A stretch of DNA of 64,000 bases from Ophioceras dolichostomum (lineage: Eukaryota > Ascomycota > Sordariomycetes > Magnaporthales > Ophioceraceae): the NCBI GenBank assembly GCA_003049485.1, contig PYST01000002.1, positions 186,001-250,000 on the forward strand, read 5' to 3'. Made by a program: the position numbers and the translations under genes. The notes beneath the pieces were generated by a model, which did not search any database, was not told the DNA's origin, and worked only from the letters and a program-made list of their open reading frames with translations. This document shows positions 34,401 through 46,593 of this stretch, piece by piece. Position 1 is the stretch's first letter, and each line of letters begins with the position of its first letter.

Positions 34401-36806
34401 ACGGATGCTGCCCGAGACAAGCATGACCTCTCCCAGAATCGACGCTAGTAACAGACTCTTCCCAGACCCGGTCTTTCCTGTCACGATGCTGAGCTCCGAG
34501 TTGGGGAAGTCTAGCGTGACATCCTTCAGCATCGACCTCGGGTCCAGAGGCTCCATCGACTCGCCCTTGACCTCCTCGAATTTGGGCCACGCCACAGCGG
34601 CGTTCTCAAAGGCGATATGATCGCCGGCCTGAGAAATGGGCTCCCGTTCAGGCTGGCCGAAGAACTTCTCCAGCCGGACACAGCTCGTCCATGATTCCAT
34701 CAGGTAGACCTGCAGGATGGGCAGCCAGCCGATGGCGTCGTCGAGCTGGTCGAGGAGACCGATGGAGGCGAACACCACCGACGCCCTGATGCCATCCTCG
34801 GTGGTGAAGGCGTAAACCGAGAGCGTGACCGAGGCCAGGACCATAGGGAACAGGTTGAGAATCAGCGAGATGAGGCTCATCCACAGGCTGACCCTCCAGA
34901 ACTGAGCCAGCTCCTCGTTGCGGCTCTCCAGGATCTTGCCTTCCCAGTGCTTCTCGAGCGCCGAGAACTTGATCTGCCGCATTCCCTGCAGCGCCTCCGT
35001 GAGCAGGTGCGCCTTGCCGTCGCGGTACTTCATCAGCCCGAACTGGATCCTGCCGTACTTCTTCGACAGCCACTGGCTGAGAGGGAGTACGAAGACCGCA
35101 GAGGACAGCCCCGCTGCGACTGCCTTCCAACCGACGAGGGACGAAAGAAAAGATCCCGCTAGAACGAGCTTGAACACTGTAACCGACGCCGATTGCGCCC
35201 TTAAGTCAGCCGGACTTGTTCGCTCGTGCAGGTCGTATATCCAGGGCAGAACAGGGCAAGAACTTACGGGCTACTGGGAAGTAGTAACTATACGAGCTGA
35301 ACATGACCATTCGGTTGGTGTCCAGCTTCAGGTGGTTGACCACACTTTGACGCATATCCGCCCCCGCCGCAGATGATCCCTGGCTCGATGAGTTGGAGTT
35401 GTCCGTAGGCTTGGCGTTGCCCCCCTCAGTGGCACCGTCCTCGCCAGCAGCCTTGCTCGGTGGCGAGGCCGTCTCCCTCAGGCGCATGGCCTTGTCGAAC
35501 ACCAGAGCCTGCAGGAGCGACAAGACGGGCTCCTCGAGGCGGCTCGAGGTCAGCCAGCGCATGAAGTTGCTGGCCCAGATCTGCAGCAAGAGGCTCGCGC
35601 AAAGGCAAAGCACCCAACCGAACAAGGCCGGGTCGGCGCCTGGCTCTCGGTGGGACCTGTCGAGGATCTCGAGGAAGTTGTACAGCACGTACTGCGGGAA
35701 CAGGGCGAAGACGCTCTGGGCGAACGCCAGCGCCCACTGCTGCGCGAGCTTGACGGCGTAGAACTCGACGAGCCGCCGCCACAGCCTCTTGCCCTCGTGG
35801 CGCGCGCCCCAGAGAAGGAAGCGCGCGTGGACCGAGTCGGCGCGCCGCTTGTCGTCGAGCTCTGGCAGGTCACCCTCCTCAAGCTGCCTCTTCTTCGCGA
35901 TTCGGAATACCATCCCGTTCCAGGAGTAGGAGAGCCATTGCAACAGGGATGCTCCGTGCTGCTGATCGACGACGCGCCCCTTGAAGTAGACGTCGGGGCG
36001 CTGCGGGAACGAAGCAAATGACAGCGCGGCTGCGAGGGCGGCCAACATCTGCACGAGCCAACAGACGCCAATGGCGACCACGACGCTGGAGCTGCGGCGG
36101 GTGGTAGTGATGTGTAACACATTGGCTCCAAAGCGGGCTATTAGGGAGGCCAGCAAAGCGGTAGAGGTCACCAGGCCATAAACTGCCAGACTGTGTCTCT
36201 TCCGGTATTGGTGTTTAGTCGGGATGCTGGCGCATTGCACACACACACAAGCCTAACAAGAGTTTGTTACGTCTGTTAGCGTGTGGGACATCTAGATACC
36301 TCTAGGTAGGTGTTTGGCAGGTGACAAGGTAGATTTGGGGTTGAAGCCCCTCTTTCAAGCGACGATGCCAGTCGACGTTCCTCAGCAACCAAACTCACCC
36401 ATGCTGCCATATCGGACACGACATTAAACACTCCATAGCTCGATAGATGAGTTGCGACGGCGCCGTCTCGTCGAGTGAAAAGTAGTATCGCAGCCGTGAT
36501 AGACATAGCCAGTCCAACTGCGGAGCTGACCCAAGCAGCGGTCCTTGGACCTCTGTCCGTATACCTCTGCATCGATTTCTCGCTAGCCTGCCCATCGTCG
36601 TCCTCGTAGAGAAAGCCTTGGCCCCCAGTCTCAGGCGAGCTCGTGGAAGAGCCTGGCTGAGGAACGTTGCTACCGTCACTTCCTCTTCCAGCTCCAGCTC
36701 CACGGCGGCGACGTGCGAGCTGTGCGATGCCTGGCGCTGTCAGCGCTGCCACCAGACCAAGTCCTACGGCCGCTATGGCGGGCCGGATATGGCGAGTGTC
36801 GTCCAT
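31476..36806 (-). CDS. ABCC-type (MRP) ABC transporter, full length
   Basis: Exons 36806-36399, 36252-35268 and 35176-31476 (introns 146 and 91 bp; donors GTGAGT and GTAAGT) give 1697 aa. Layout is TMD0-TMD1-NBD1-TMD2-NBD2. NBD1 has Walker A GKTGSGKS (about 700), signature LSGGQ (about 808) and Walker B ILILDDVLSAVD, with Asp after the Walker B Asp. That is the ABCC-type degenerate site. NBD2 has GRTGAGKST (about 1398), signature LSQGQ, Walker B IVVLDEATSAVD and the switch His in FVIAHRLSTV. A basic linker (KKKSRKKKEKENEE) follows NBD1, and NBD2 holds an acidic Ser/Glu insert before its signature. MRP pumps export glutathione conjugates, organic anions or drugs at the vacuolar or plasma membrane. 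The substrate is unknown. The splices keep phase and restore membrane segments. Confidence 0.93.
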
Positions 36807-39800
36807 CGTCGTCGTCGATTTAGGATATAGTGATGTGCGGGCGGTGCCGCAGAGGACATGAGTAGAACCAGAGGTACCTCCCTCGGGTAGATGATGATAA
36901 AAAAAATAGAGATCGATTTTTTAAATAAGAAAAATCAAAACAACAGGTGTGCGACGAAAGGCGTAACTGATGCAACCGTCACAGACGAGCAAGTCTCACC
37001 CTTAGGCCACCAAGTGTCTTATTGAGGCGACATAGCGGTTCGCTGGTGTTTAAGTAACTATTGGGGGGAGGATGGAGTGAAGGGGTGAAAGGGTGATGTC
37101 CGTGTGTGGGGGAACACAAAGAGAGCAACCCGTTTACAGGGTCAAAGAAGGAGGAGGGAAGGAACCTGGGAACGGATAGAAGGGAAACAAGAAAGAAAAA
37201 AGGAGACAAAGCAGGCCGAGTAACGGGCCAGAAAGACGAAAAGGGAGCAACAGGAGCGGTGAGAAAAAGATGGAGCGAACGGACGGACAAAAGGCGAGCG
37301 ACCCAAAGTTGGGCATCCGGTTTGTTCAAATATGCAATGCCTCTATTTCGGTGCTAGCAAGCCAGGAGGCGTGGCCACCCCGGACTCTGATTCTGCAACC
37401 TCTACTGCACCATGCAAATGCACTTGCAACTGCAGGCTGTGCGCATCGGTACACCTACCTAGCAGTAGGTAGGGTCGGGTTAGGCAAAGGTAAGTGAGAG
37501 AGAGAGGTACTTTAGGTGTGAGGTAGCAGTATGCGTGCGCATTTGCGGTCGGGACTCGGGTCGGGTGGCCCCCCGGAGTGGTGAAAGGGTGGCTGGCGCT
37601 CACCCCAAACCTTTGTCGTTGAAAAGAGAGGGACTGTGTTGTAGGCATTCCATCTCTTTGATAGTGTCCGGGTCCGTACGGCCGGGGTTCGGAACCCTCC
37701 AAATCGATGAGATATGCACGCAATTCTCTCCCCAAGAGGAAGCCTCTGCAATCGGGGACAACGCTGCTACCAGTGCGTTCAATGTATCTGGTGGGAGGAA
37801 CTTCCCTCTTCTCTTGAGACCAGATTGTTTGAACGAGCGGACCACGGGGTGGAAAACTTGGAACAGGTACCTACATGCAGTTTGATCACGAACCTTCCTC
37901 GTACCTAATCGACATGGTAACATCGTTGTAGGTGCCAGTCGAGATTCTCGCCTTCCGGCTCCATCTCGTCATCTCATCTCCTTCAAACCCTCTCCGCGCC
38001 TCCCTCCCTCACTCATCAGACTCAGGAGGAAGACGCGCGCAAAAGCAACTGCCGGCACGGCCGAGCTTCCTTGCGCACAAATCATCGAATGGGGACTGGG
38101 GCTGACGCTGCTTGGCCATGCCTTGAGGAGGTTTGGGACGAGGCCATCAAGGTGCTCATCTTGCCGCCTCGACGCTTTCCGTGGACGACAAGGTACCAGC
38201 AGGCTGAGCTAAGAGGGCAGGCAAGTTACGGAATACACACCAATGCCACACTACCGCGCCGCGCCCCCCAAACGCCGCCGTGCCCGTTGCCGCGAGACAG
38301 GAGCCTTCTTTTTTTTCGTTCTCGGGGAATGAGTGTGCATTTGAAATGTCAATCCTTAAAAAAGGAAACGAGTGCCTAACCGGAACGTGGGCCCGCTTGC
38401 GGCACGGGGACGAGGGAAGGAAGGAACAGGGGGGGATATGACGGATGGATTGAGTTTGGGTTGTTACTCGAGGCCGCCACGATGGATGGAGGTGTTGTTA
38501 GTTTGTGATCGCCCCCGTCGATCTAATCTCACCCGACGAGGTCCCTGAAGGTCCGCACTTGGATTACCTGAGCTCGACCGAGCTGGCCTAGTTCCGGAAG
38601 AACCTTTGTGGACGCACCCAGCCGCCGGGATGGTGGGCCCAAATTCGACTTGTTGGTGAGGTCGTACAACTGCTGGCCTATGTGTGCGCGCCGCAGCACC
38701 ACGGGTCGGACTGTTGTGGCCGGCCGGTGTGGGTTGACGCCGCTGGAAGCTGTAGGCAGACTGGCGTAATTGATGGCGGGCGGGTGGGTGCTACAAATTG
38801 AAAGACTGTCCGTCGATGGAACATCAATTGATGATCTCCGTGAGCCGTGGAAAACCTCTTCAGTGTGCGACCATCGATACTTAAGACATTCCAACTCCAG
38901 GCCTCGAACTGTGTGTGAGCTGTTCGAGATATAAGGCTCCAAGAACCTTTCGGACACTCTCCAATTTCCTGTAATTTCATGTCAGGCACACACAACCACT
39001 CGGGAGTTGCAGGCCGTGGCGGGTCCAATGGAATCGGGTTGGGACCTTGAACGCTGGGGCCTGGCCTGGCGGAGAAGGATGCGCTACTGCTGCTCACTAA
39101 CAGCACTAACTAACAGCAGCAAGGTTCCCGCATTTTGCGGAGCTTAAGCGGCCGGGAGCTTTGGCTCCGATCCCGATAACAGTGATGATGATGAGATCTC
39201 GTCCAGTCAAGGTCGCAAGACGTGAGGACTACAAACCCACGAAGCCGCCAGTCCAACATCAACAACGGAGGACACGGTCCGTCAAACTGCTCGCCGACTC
39301 CCGTGTGCGACTATGGTACGGAACACACCCGGCGGGCTCCCGCTGAGAAAGGACCCAACGAAATTGGGCACAAGCCATTCCGTGCTCCTCACCGTCCCGA
39401 CCCCGAGGACGGAGGTAATACAAGGTCCCAAAGCTTCCCGAAACCCCTGTCTCGCCTGTACGAGGCGGGCACGGTAACACAGACCATACCCAAGATCTAC
39501 ATGTACAAGCGGTTTCCCCTCCTCAAGGGCTCTCTCCAGGCAAACGAAAGAACCTGCGAATGCACGAATGGGCCGATTTCGTTCGAATGCACCGAGTTTC
39601 CAGTCCGACAACCGGACACACACTTTGCTTCTCCTTCCTGTTCCTCTTGCTCCCCTCCTCCATCACCAGGTCTCTCTTGAGCTGCTTCGGTACAAATTAA
39701 CCTTGATTCGAGGAGAAGGAGCCGAAGAAACATGTTGCTGGCTCTCTTCTTCTGAGCGATGGAAGGTTAGGTGCATGCTTGGGGGAACGAACCCAACTGC

Positions 39801-41489
39801 CCGCGCTAATGACGACGGTTGTTTGGACTGATCTTCTTCAGGCCCGAGCTTTTGACCATGAAGCCGAAGGAAAACCCCCACGCTTCCAGTGCGCGAGAGG
39901 CTCTTATCGCCTCCCACTCACATCCCGATATCACTCCCTCCATGCCATTACATAAAGCATTGCAGAGCGGTCTGTCTGTACGGAGTATTCGTTTTTATCT
40001 TTTTTTCGATATATCTCGTTCGAGCGATCGACATCGTACCTCTATGGTCGTCGGTTTGTCTGTGCAGTTACGGAATATGTGCCATGGGCTGTGGAAAGGG
40101 TCCACGACTCCCAATTGTGCGACCCCTCCCCGGTCGACCCCATGTCGAGTCGAGGTGTCGCTGCAGGTTCGGCCACGCACATGATGCCTTTCTTTTTTTC
40201 TGCTAGTTGTTTTTCGTACCTTCCCCTCACCCACACTCCTCCTGTGAGTCCTGTCATTGGCCCTAGACGTCCGTTCACGGAGGAAGGGCCATAGGACGGG
40301 ACGGGAGGCGTCAATTTCTTTCCCGGCCGAATCATGGGGATCCGAGAGGGGCGAGCGGAGTGCACGCCTTGCTTCTCCTCCTCAACTCTTTGCTCGCTCA
40401 GTTATTTCGCACCTCTTTCCCCGTTCAGTTGAGCACATGGCTCAGAATAGCAAGCAAGCGCTGTTCTTCAGAGGGACGACTGGTTGTTGTTGGCCATAGC
40501 GTCCTGTCAAGTGTGTCGAACCCCCTTGACAGACTGGCCAGCAAGGAGAAACCTCCAGGGAGGCCCCTTGGTCGAGAAATTGCCAGGCATCGGGGCTACG
40601 GCCACTCCCGCGACGCATGCAGATCGATGATACTCACACATATATTGGTCGAGGCAGACTCTGGTTGGATGTTCCGCCCCCCAATTACTGTACTTTGAAC
40701 GTACCTAGGTAAGTAGTTAGTGGCTTGTCATAGGGGAGATGCCACCACCTGCTCCTCAGTCCTGAGGGCCGAGCGTCGGGTTTTCTTCACCCGGCTCGCG
40801 TTCCTCACCAGGACTTGCTCCCTCCCTCCTGTCAAGTCGATATATCTGTTCTGATAGCTTCCCTCCTCTTCATGTTGACGCACAAACAATAGTCCACTAA
40901 AAAAAATAAACAATAAAAAAACCACCGGTTATCCTATACACCTCGTTGTTTTCTTGCCTACAGAGAGAGCACTGGCCTCTCCAATATGGAGGCCATGTGG
41001 CCCTGTAAATCTACAAATGCAGGTCCTTACTACACTTGACATTGCTTTCCCCCGGAGAATCGAGCGCATCAAGACAAGGCATAGGCACATATCACGTCTG
41101 AGGGTTCCCTGTTGACCCTCGGAACTACTCATCCATTACACGGAGTTGAAGGCGCCCGTGCTTGTCGACTCCAGATTACAGCTGAGGGCGTCCCTGGTCG
41201 TACAACTAACTCTATAGGCAGGTACCTTTCTATTACTTTTCATCAATACATAGGTAGGTTGAAAGAAAAAAAAAGTGTTTTGGTACTGTCGTTGTCGTCG
41301 TTGCCGCTGCAAGTGCTGTCTTGGAGACTCGAGAATGACCAATAGGCGGACACATCAAAGGGCGGATAGGGCTATATATCGGTCTCCTCGAGTACGTCCT
41401 CGCCCTCTTGTCTCTACTGGCTGATTCGACTTGCAACTACGCTAGTTGTTAGGGAGTTTCGGTAGTTACATGAGGCTGTTCTTTTTATC

Positions 41490-41578
41490 CAAATCATCAC
41501 CATCACTATCATCATTATCATCCCCATCATCCCCAGCATCTCCATCATTCCCATCATCGTCATCATAGTCATCACCAA
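41490..41578. repeat. Imperfect ATC/CCATC trinucleotide-like repeat
   Basis: Roughly 90 bp of repeated CATCACCAT, CATCATT and CCCCATC units lie about 460 bp before cytochrome c1. It is low-complexity sequence and no coding use was seen. Confidence 0.8.
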
Positions 41579-41858
41579 AGGTCTGCTCCTTACGTCAGTT
41601 GATAGCTCTTCTGGAAATACCTGTGCAATTTTTTGAAGAATACCCGACGCTTCCTTGGTTCGCTCTCTAGGTTACAGAATCTCTAATAGGAAAAGATCTC
41701 ATCACGAGCATTTCAATGATGAGTGATGGTGATCAGTGATGATGATGAGGGATGTTGATGAGTGCGACCGTCGGGGATGTGATGAATTACGTAAGGTACC
41801 GGTGTCACGTGTTGAGCTGGAGTTTGGTCGGCTTTGCGGAACCGAGCTGCCAGCTCAG

Positions 41859-41976
41859 CCAATGAGGGCCGGGCTAAATCGGAAAGTCATTGAGCTGCTT
41901 CGCCGGGAATTTTCAGTCCTCACCTCAAAGCTTTAGCAACTACCCGACCTTTCAGCACGCGGCATTGGCAGCCAAT
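41859..41976 (+). promoter_or_regulatory. CCAAT-box cluster upstream of cytochrome c1
   Basis: CCAAT occurs at 41859-41863 (AGCCAATGAG) and 41972-41976, with an inverted ATTGG at 41964-41968. The sites are 64 to 181 bp before the ATG. CCAAT boxes bind the HAP/CBC complex, which is known to control respiratory genes in fungi, so HAP control of CYT1 is a reasonable inference. Confidence 0.55.
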
Positions 41977-42039
41977 TGCCTTGTCTAGACGACCGATCCT
42001 CCATTTCGCATCGGAGCCGAGCATTGCTCACTACCCAAG

Positions 42040-43415
42040 ATGTTTGCGGCGAGGTGTCTGCGGTCCACGTCGACGCGGGCCTTCTCAAGAAATGCCGCCA
42101 TAAACACAGCAAAGGTGGCTTACCCTGAACAACCCGCCCAACCCGAAATCCAACCCCCCAACGACGGAAACCGCCGAGTTGTCGAGAAAAAATACATGAA
42201 GTTGGGCCCGATATTCTGCCAGGGGAATCTCCTGGAGTCGTTCAATTTAGATCCTGAAGGCTGACTGGTGGTATTTTGGTTCCAGCGCACGATCTCGTCG
42301 AGCTCCGGCGCGTCTGCCGAGGCCTCCCCCGTTCGTCTCAACATTGCCGCCGCGGCTTCCACCGCTGTCGCCATTGGATCGTTAGCGTGGTACTATCACC
42401 TCTACGGGCCGGTGGCGGACGCATCGGCACCTGCGGAGGAAGGGTGAGTTGTGTTGGAGAGCTTCATTTGGGACTGCGAAATGTCCCGACGCACCGCGAC
42501 TCCTGGGGTGCGGCATATTTCGCAGTCTGCCATCCCGAAGAGTTTGCCCAACAGAAACCAGTTCGTGCTAACTCTCGATATTAAGTCTCCACGCTACCAA
42601 GTACCCATGGGTCCACGAGCAGTTCTTCAAGACTTTTGACCACCAAGCGTGAGTTCTGTCCGCCCTAGCTCGGCCTTGGATTGCCCTGGCTGGGCTGCTC
42701 TCGTCTTCACTGTGGCCACTCTTTCTCACCATCTCGAAACAGACTCCGCCGTGGCTTCCAGGTTTACCAGGAGGTCTGCGCCTCGTGCCACTCTCTCAGC
42801 AGAGTGCCGTACCGGACCCTAGTCGGCGCTATCCTGACTGTTGACGAGGCCAAGGAGTTGGCCGAGGGCAACGAGTATGACGCAGAGCCCAACGATCAGG
42901 GCATAATCGAGAAGCGGCCCGGCAAGCTTGCCGACTACCTTCCGGCTCCCTACCCGAACGATGAGGCGGCCCGGTTCGCCAACAACGGCGCCCTGCCCCC
43001 GGATCTGAGCTTGATCGTCAAGGCGCGCCACGGTGGATGCAACTACGTCTTCTCCCTGCTGACCGGCTACCCCGAGGAGGCTCCCGCGGGTGCCCAGGTC
43101 GGCGAAGGTCTCCACTTCAACCCCTACTTCCCGGGAACCGGTATCGCCATGGCTCGTGTCCTCTACGAAGACCTGGTCGAGTACGAGGACGGCACCCCAG
43201 CCAGCACCTCACAGATGGCCAAGGACGTCGTCGAGTTCCTCAACTGGGCCGCCGAGCCGGAGATGGATCAGCGCAAGCGCATGGGAATGAAGGTTCTGGT
43301 CGTCACCAGCGTGCTCTTCGCCCTGAGCGTCTGGGTCAAGCGATACAAGTGGGCCAACATCAAGTCGAGGAAGATTGTGTACAACCCGCCCAAGGATGCC
43401 GGCACCCGTCATTGA
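42040..43415 (+). CDS. CYT1: Cytochrome c1, heme protein of the bc1 complex
   Basis: Four exons (42040-42114, 42286-42443, 42586-42648, 42743-43415) join to 322 aa, near the usual fungal length. The first donor (GTGGCT) is weak and was chosen because it keeps the frame. The others are GTGAGT. The N-terminus is a mitochondrial presequence (basic, Ser-rich), then the bipartite hydrophobic sorting signal NIAAAASTAVAIGSLAWYYH. LHATKYPWVHEQFFKTFDHQ follows on exon 3, then the heme-binding CASCH within VYQEVCASCHSLSRVPY. Later come NGALPPDLSLIVKARHGG and FNPYFPGTGIAMARVL with the Met ligand region, then a C-terminal membrane anchor (VLVVTSVLFALSVWVKRYKW). It passes electrons from the Rieske protein to cytochrome c at the inner membrane. 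Upstream CCAAT boxes fit HAP control. Confidence 0.97.
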
Positions 43416-44162
43416 CGGAAGGAAAAGCAAACTACGTCGCTGCCGCATCAGCAACCATCCCAACAACAAAATCACGACTCGTCGATCCCCCGAAAATAGA
43501 GACATTGCTCCCGCCGGTGCTGGTGTCTGTCTCGTGTCTTTTTTGTACGTTATACCGGGCTGGCCTCCCGCTCTTAGTGCCCCTCTTGTCGACGGGCCGC
43601 GGGGGGAGGAGGAGGGAGAGGGGCAATCTGGGGATGGTGTCATGTAGAGTGTATCAAACTCCTAGTCTACTGCCTTCCGATTTCTCGCAATACACTAGAT
43701 TTTTCGTCAAAGAAGCAGTCCGGGAGGCCAATCTCACGGACCGGCTGCAACGAACGGCACCGATATATCGGATTTCGTACAGTTCGGCAAGTGAGTGCCC
43801 GGTTACTTAGGTAGTTCATGTGCCTGCCTGCCGTGAATTTCTCGAGTGGCAACATGTACCATCCCTTGTTCTTTCCTTCAATCTGAACCTTCGTGCCTGC
43901 CTCGCTGCACATAATAAAATTTCGTCGACTAACATAGAAGTTAGGACGGATTGTAGGTTCATTCCAAGCACGTGAGCTACCTTCCACATAGCGGCGATAC
44001 CATTCACGCAAAATTATTTTATACATCAGCCTCGGTGACCGCACACGACCGATAATAATACTGATCATCATCACAATCCACGCACAGCGCTTTTTGACCC
44101 AGTCAAAGGCGTCCACTCTTTCACTAGAAATCGCCAAATGAACCTCATGCGTTGGAGGTGCC
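43416..44162. other. Spacer between CYT1 and the DNA glycosylase gene
   Basis: This 0.75 kb between two same-strand genes should contain the CYT1 3' UTR and the next promoter. A 165-codon minus-strand frame (43667-44164) overlaps it but shows no motif and runs into the glycosylase start, so it was not accepted. Confidence 0.55.
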
Positions 44163-45935
44163 ATGAATCAAAATCCTGCGCACTATCCTCAACCACCCTC
44201 GCGAGCACGGTCACGTCCAAAGTTCACCGAAGATGCCGCCTGGAACATCTTCGAGGGTTTCGCCGTCGGCTGCGACGAAACCAGAGACTTCCTGGCGTCG
44301 CTGATCTCCTCCGGGACGGCCACCAGCGAGGAGGTCGATAGAGTCTATGATGTCAGCCTGACATCCGGAGCCGTGGACTGGGGATTGATGATAAACTGTG
44401 CGGTGTCGATGCAGGGTCGTCGGCTGTCCGGAAGGAGCGATCTCGAAAGCAATTCGACCCTGTTCGCCTGCTTTGACGAACTTCTTGTTGGGGATGACGA
44501 TAATGATTACCAAAGCGTATCCGGAGTTGAGGAGCCTGGAGTCGACGAGCCAGGAGTTAAGGAACATCCAAAGACGGAAGTCGGGGGCACGCATCCGTCA
44601 AAAAGGAAGGAGAGGAATAAGAAGGAGTCAAACCGCAGCGCGCTGGTAAAGTCGGACTACTGGGCCGACGAGCCCAGTGAGCTCCCTGATCAGAATGCGG
44701 AAACGCACCTATCCAGCCGAAAGAGGAGGAGGACGGAGCCACCATTCCAGGAGAAGGATACCGTCGCTCAAATCACGCATCACCCTCGAGAAAGCCCTAA
44801 GATTGAGAAATCCACTGAAGTCACGACCACTTACAGCCCCTCACCCAATCGCGCTCTTGCAACTACCATCACCCGCTCTCCCCAAACCCTGCCGAAACCG
44901 AAGAAATCACAGAGCCTTGCCAGGTCTCGCTTCTTTTCCTCCCCTCGACCGACCCGCGACCAAACAGCTCTACTAGCCCTAGGCAATTCCTCCAGGGAAG
45001 ATGATTCGTCGTCATCATCATCTAGCCCCTCCTCCCCCTGTGCCAAGAAAGCGTCGCGTCGTCGTGCTCGTGCTCCGGCGGGCACGCTCTCCAGCCTGCC
45101 CTTCCCGCCCCTCTCCGCGCCGCGCTTCGGGCTGATCCAGGAGGAGCTCGCGCACGACCCGTTCCAGCTGCTCGTCGCCGTGCGGCTGCTCATCAAGACG
45201 GCGGGCAAGGCGGCGATCCCCACGTTCAAGAAGCTGATGGCGCGGTTCCCCACGCCTGAGGCCCTGGTCGCCGCGGAGAAGGGCGAGGTCGTCGACATAA
45301 TTCGCCACCTCGGGCTCGGACACGTCAGGGGCGAGGCGATACAGCGGTATGCCAGGCTCTGGGTCGAGAGGCCGCCTTGCAGGGAGGTGAGGTACGGTGT
45401 TAAGAACTACCCGAGGCTTGGTGATGCACAGGAAGTGCGGGTCGGGGAGCGGTTCGGGCCGGAGGAAGCAGGACACAATGACTACAAGAGGCGGAGAATG
45501 GATGAGGCGTGGAGAGAAGAAGGTGGTCATGTCGATGATGATGGGGTGGGGGCGGTGGAGGCAGCAGCAGGAGCACGGCGAGGGATAGACTCGGCGTGGG
45601 AGATTGGGCACATCACACAGGGCCCCTACGCCATAGACTCGTGGCGAATCTTCTGCCGCGACGTGCTTCTGGGGAGGGCGAAGTCCTGGACGGGCAAGGG
45701 GCGGCGTTCGGAGTTCCAGCCCGAATGGATGCGTGTCTTGCCTGCAGATAAGGAGCTCCGAGCCTGCCTGCGGTGGATGTGGATGAAGGAGGGATGGGAC
45801 TGGGACCCGGTCACTGGTGAGAGAGAAATACTCTCCGAGGAGCTACGACTTGCTGTCGACGAAGGCCGGGTCGGCTATGATGAGACGGGCAGACTACAGA
45901 TTGTCGAGGCACAGCCCCGAGATGCCATTTCCTAG
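44163..45935 (+). CDS. MBD4-type HhH-GPD DNA glycosylase
   Basis: This single exon encodes 590 aa. Residues 1-310 are charged and probably disordered, with NLS-like RKRRR clusters; a short ordered N-terminal block (FTEDAAWNIFEGFAVG) precedes them. Residues about 322-545 match the catalytic domain of MBD4-like glycosylases: FGLIQEELAHDPFQLLVAV, KTAGKAAIPTFKKLMARFPT, RHLGLGHVRGEAIQRYARLW, then GPYAIDSWRIFCRD with the catalytic Asp at about 492, and WMRVLPADKELRACLRWMW. In animals MBD4 removes T or U from G:T/G:U mismatches at CpG. Here no methyl-CpG-binding domain is visible, and about 80 residues are inserted just before the catalytic loop. It is probably a nuclear base-excision repair enzyme. 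Its substrate is untested. Confidence 0.9.
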   Translation: MNQNPAHYPQPPSRARSRPKFTEDAAWNIFEGFAVGCDETRDFLASLISSGTATSEEVDRVYDVSLTSGAVDWGLMINCAVSMQGRRLSGRSDLESNSTLFACFDELLVGDDDNDYQSVSGVEEPGVDEPGVKEHPKTEVGGTHPSKRKERNKKESNRSALVKSDYWADEPSELPDQNAETHLSSRKRRRTEPPFQEKDTVAQITHHPRESPKIEKSTEVTTTYSPSPNRALATTITRSPQTLPKPKKSQSLARSRFFSSPRPTRDQTALLALGNSSREDDSSSSSSSPSSPCAKKASRRRARAPAGTLSSLPFPPLSAPRFGLIQEELAHDPFQLLVAVRLLIKTAGKAAIPTFKKLMARFPTPEALVAAEKGEVVDIIRHLGLGHVRGEAIQRYARLWVERPPCREVRYGVKNYPRLGDAQEVRVGERFGPEEAGHNDYKRRRMDEAWREEGGHVDDDGVGAVEAAAGARRGIDSAWEIGHITQGPYAIDSWRIFCRDVLLGRAKSWTGKGRRSEFQPEWMRVLPADKELRACLRWMWMKEGWDWDPVTGEREILSEELRLAVDEGRVGYDETGRLQIVEAQPRDAIS

Positions 45936-46593
45936 CAGATGGGAGGAGATTAAAGGCCTTGCGCTTCGCAGAATTTGCGGATATGTAAGGAGTGCTGCAT
46001 CATTTTGGTGAAGTACCTGGGAAGGGAGGCATTCTGAGCTTCAAGTATATTGTGCTCGCCTCTCCACTACTGCCTAGCTACAACTACTGCTAATCGACGT
46101 GTCACCAGTTGACGCTCTTCACATGTGAGCGATACGGAAGCTTGTGTGGGTCTTCACTATAAAGAGATAGAAAACGCTCGTAACCGGGCCAGCAAGGAAC
46201 ACGGGAGCCGCGGGAGTCACGGGAGTCACGCGACATCGCCAGGCTGAGAAATTTCTCCGAAGCTCACCTTCAAAACACGGACGTGTAACGCAGGGTGAGC
46301 ATCATCACCCTCGCACAGGATTTTCACCTTGCTGATACCTTCAAACACGCACGGCTCCTTGCACCGTCCGCCCATCCCGTCTGCTGACTGGTCTCCCATC
46401 TTGTCACTGGCTTCTCGGTCATTTGTTTGTCTCTGTCTCTCTATGAAGCCTACTTCCCCCTCCCACTCTGTCGCCATGGTCACCTCCCCTTCTCCAATCC
46501 CCTCACCACTTACACAACAACCACCTCACACAACCACCTCCGTTTTTGGTCTGAAAAATCACCGCTGATCGCGAGGTTTCTACTACCGCAAAG
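45936..46593. other. Spacer before the CVNH gene
   Basis: This 0.66 kb contains the 3' end of the glycosylase transcript and a C/T-rich promoter region (46430-46540) before the CVNH ATG. No gene was seen. Confidence 0.55.

Larger units (their letters stand above)
36807..42039. other. 5.2 kb divergent gene desert
   Basis: This region lies between the divergent starts of the ABCC transporter and cytochrome c1. No frame on either strand shows a protein family or credible splicing. It includes an A/T-rich patch at 36897-36950, an exact TACCTAGGTA at 40702-40711, ATC-type short repeats at 41490-41578, and CCAAT elements next to CYT1. Several short frames at 38,000-40,300 were judged non-coding. 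A non-coding RNA or a fast-evolving small secreted protein could be missed here. Confidence 0.5.

Noticed and set aside
17191..36806. P450, MarR-GNAT and ABCC pump as a secondary-metabolite cluster
   Set aside because: No polyketide, peptide, terpene or alkaloid backbone gene lies between or near them, and the spacing is wide.
43667..44164. 165-codon minus-strand ORF
   Set aside because: It overlaps the glycosylase start and the CYT1 downstream region and shows no family signature.
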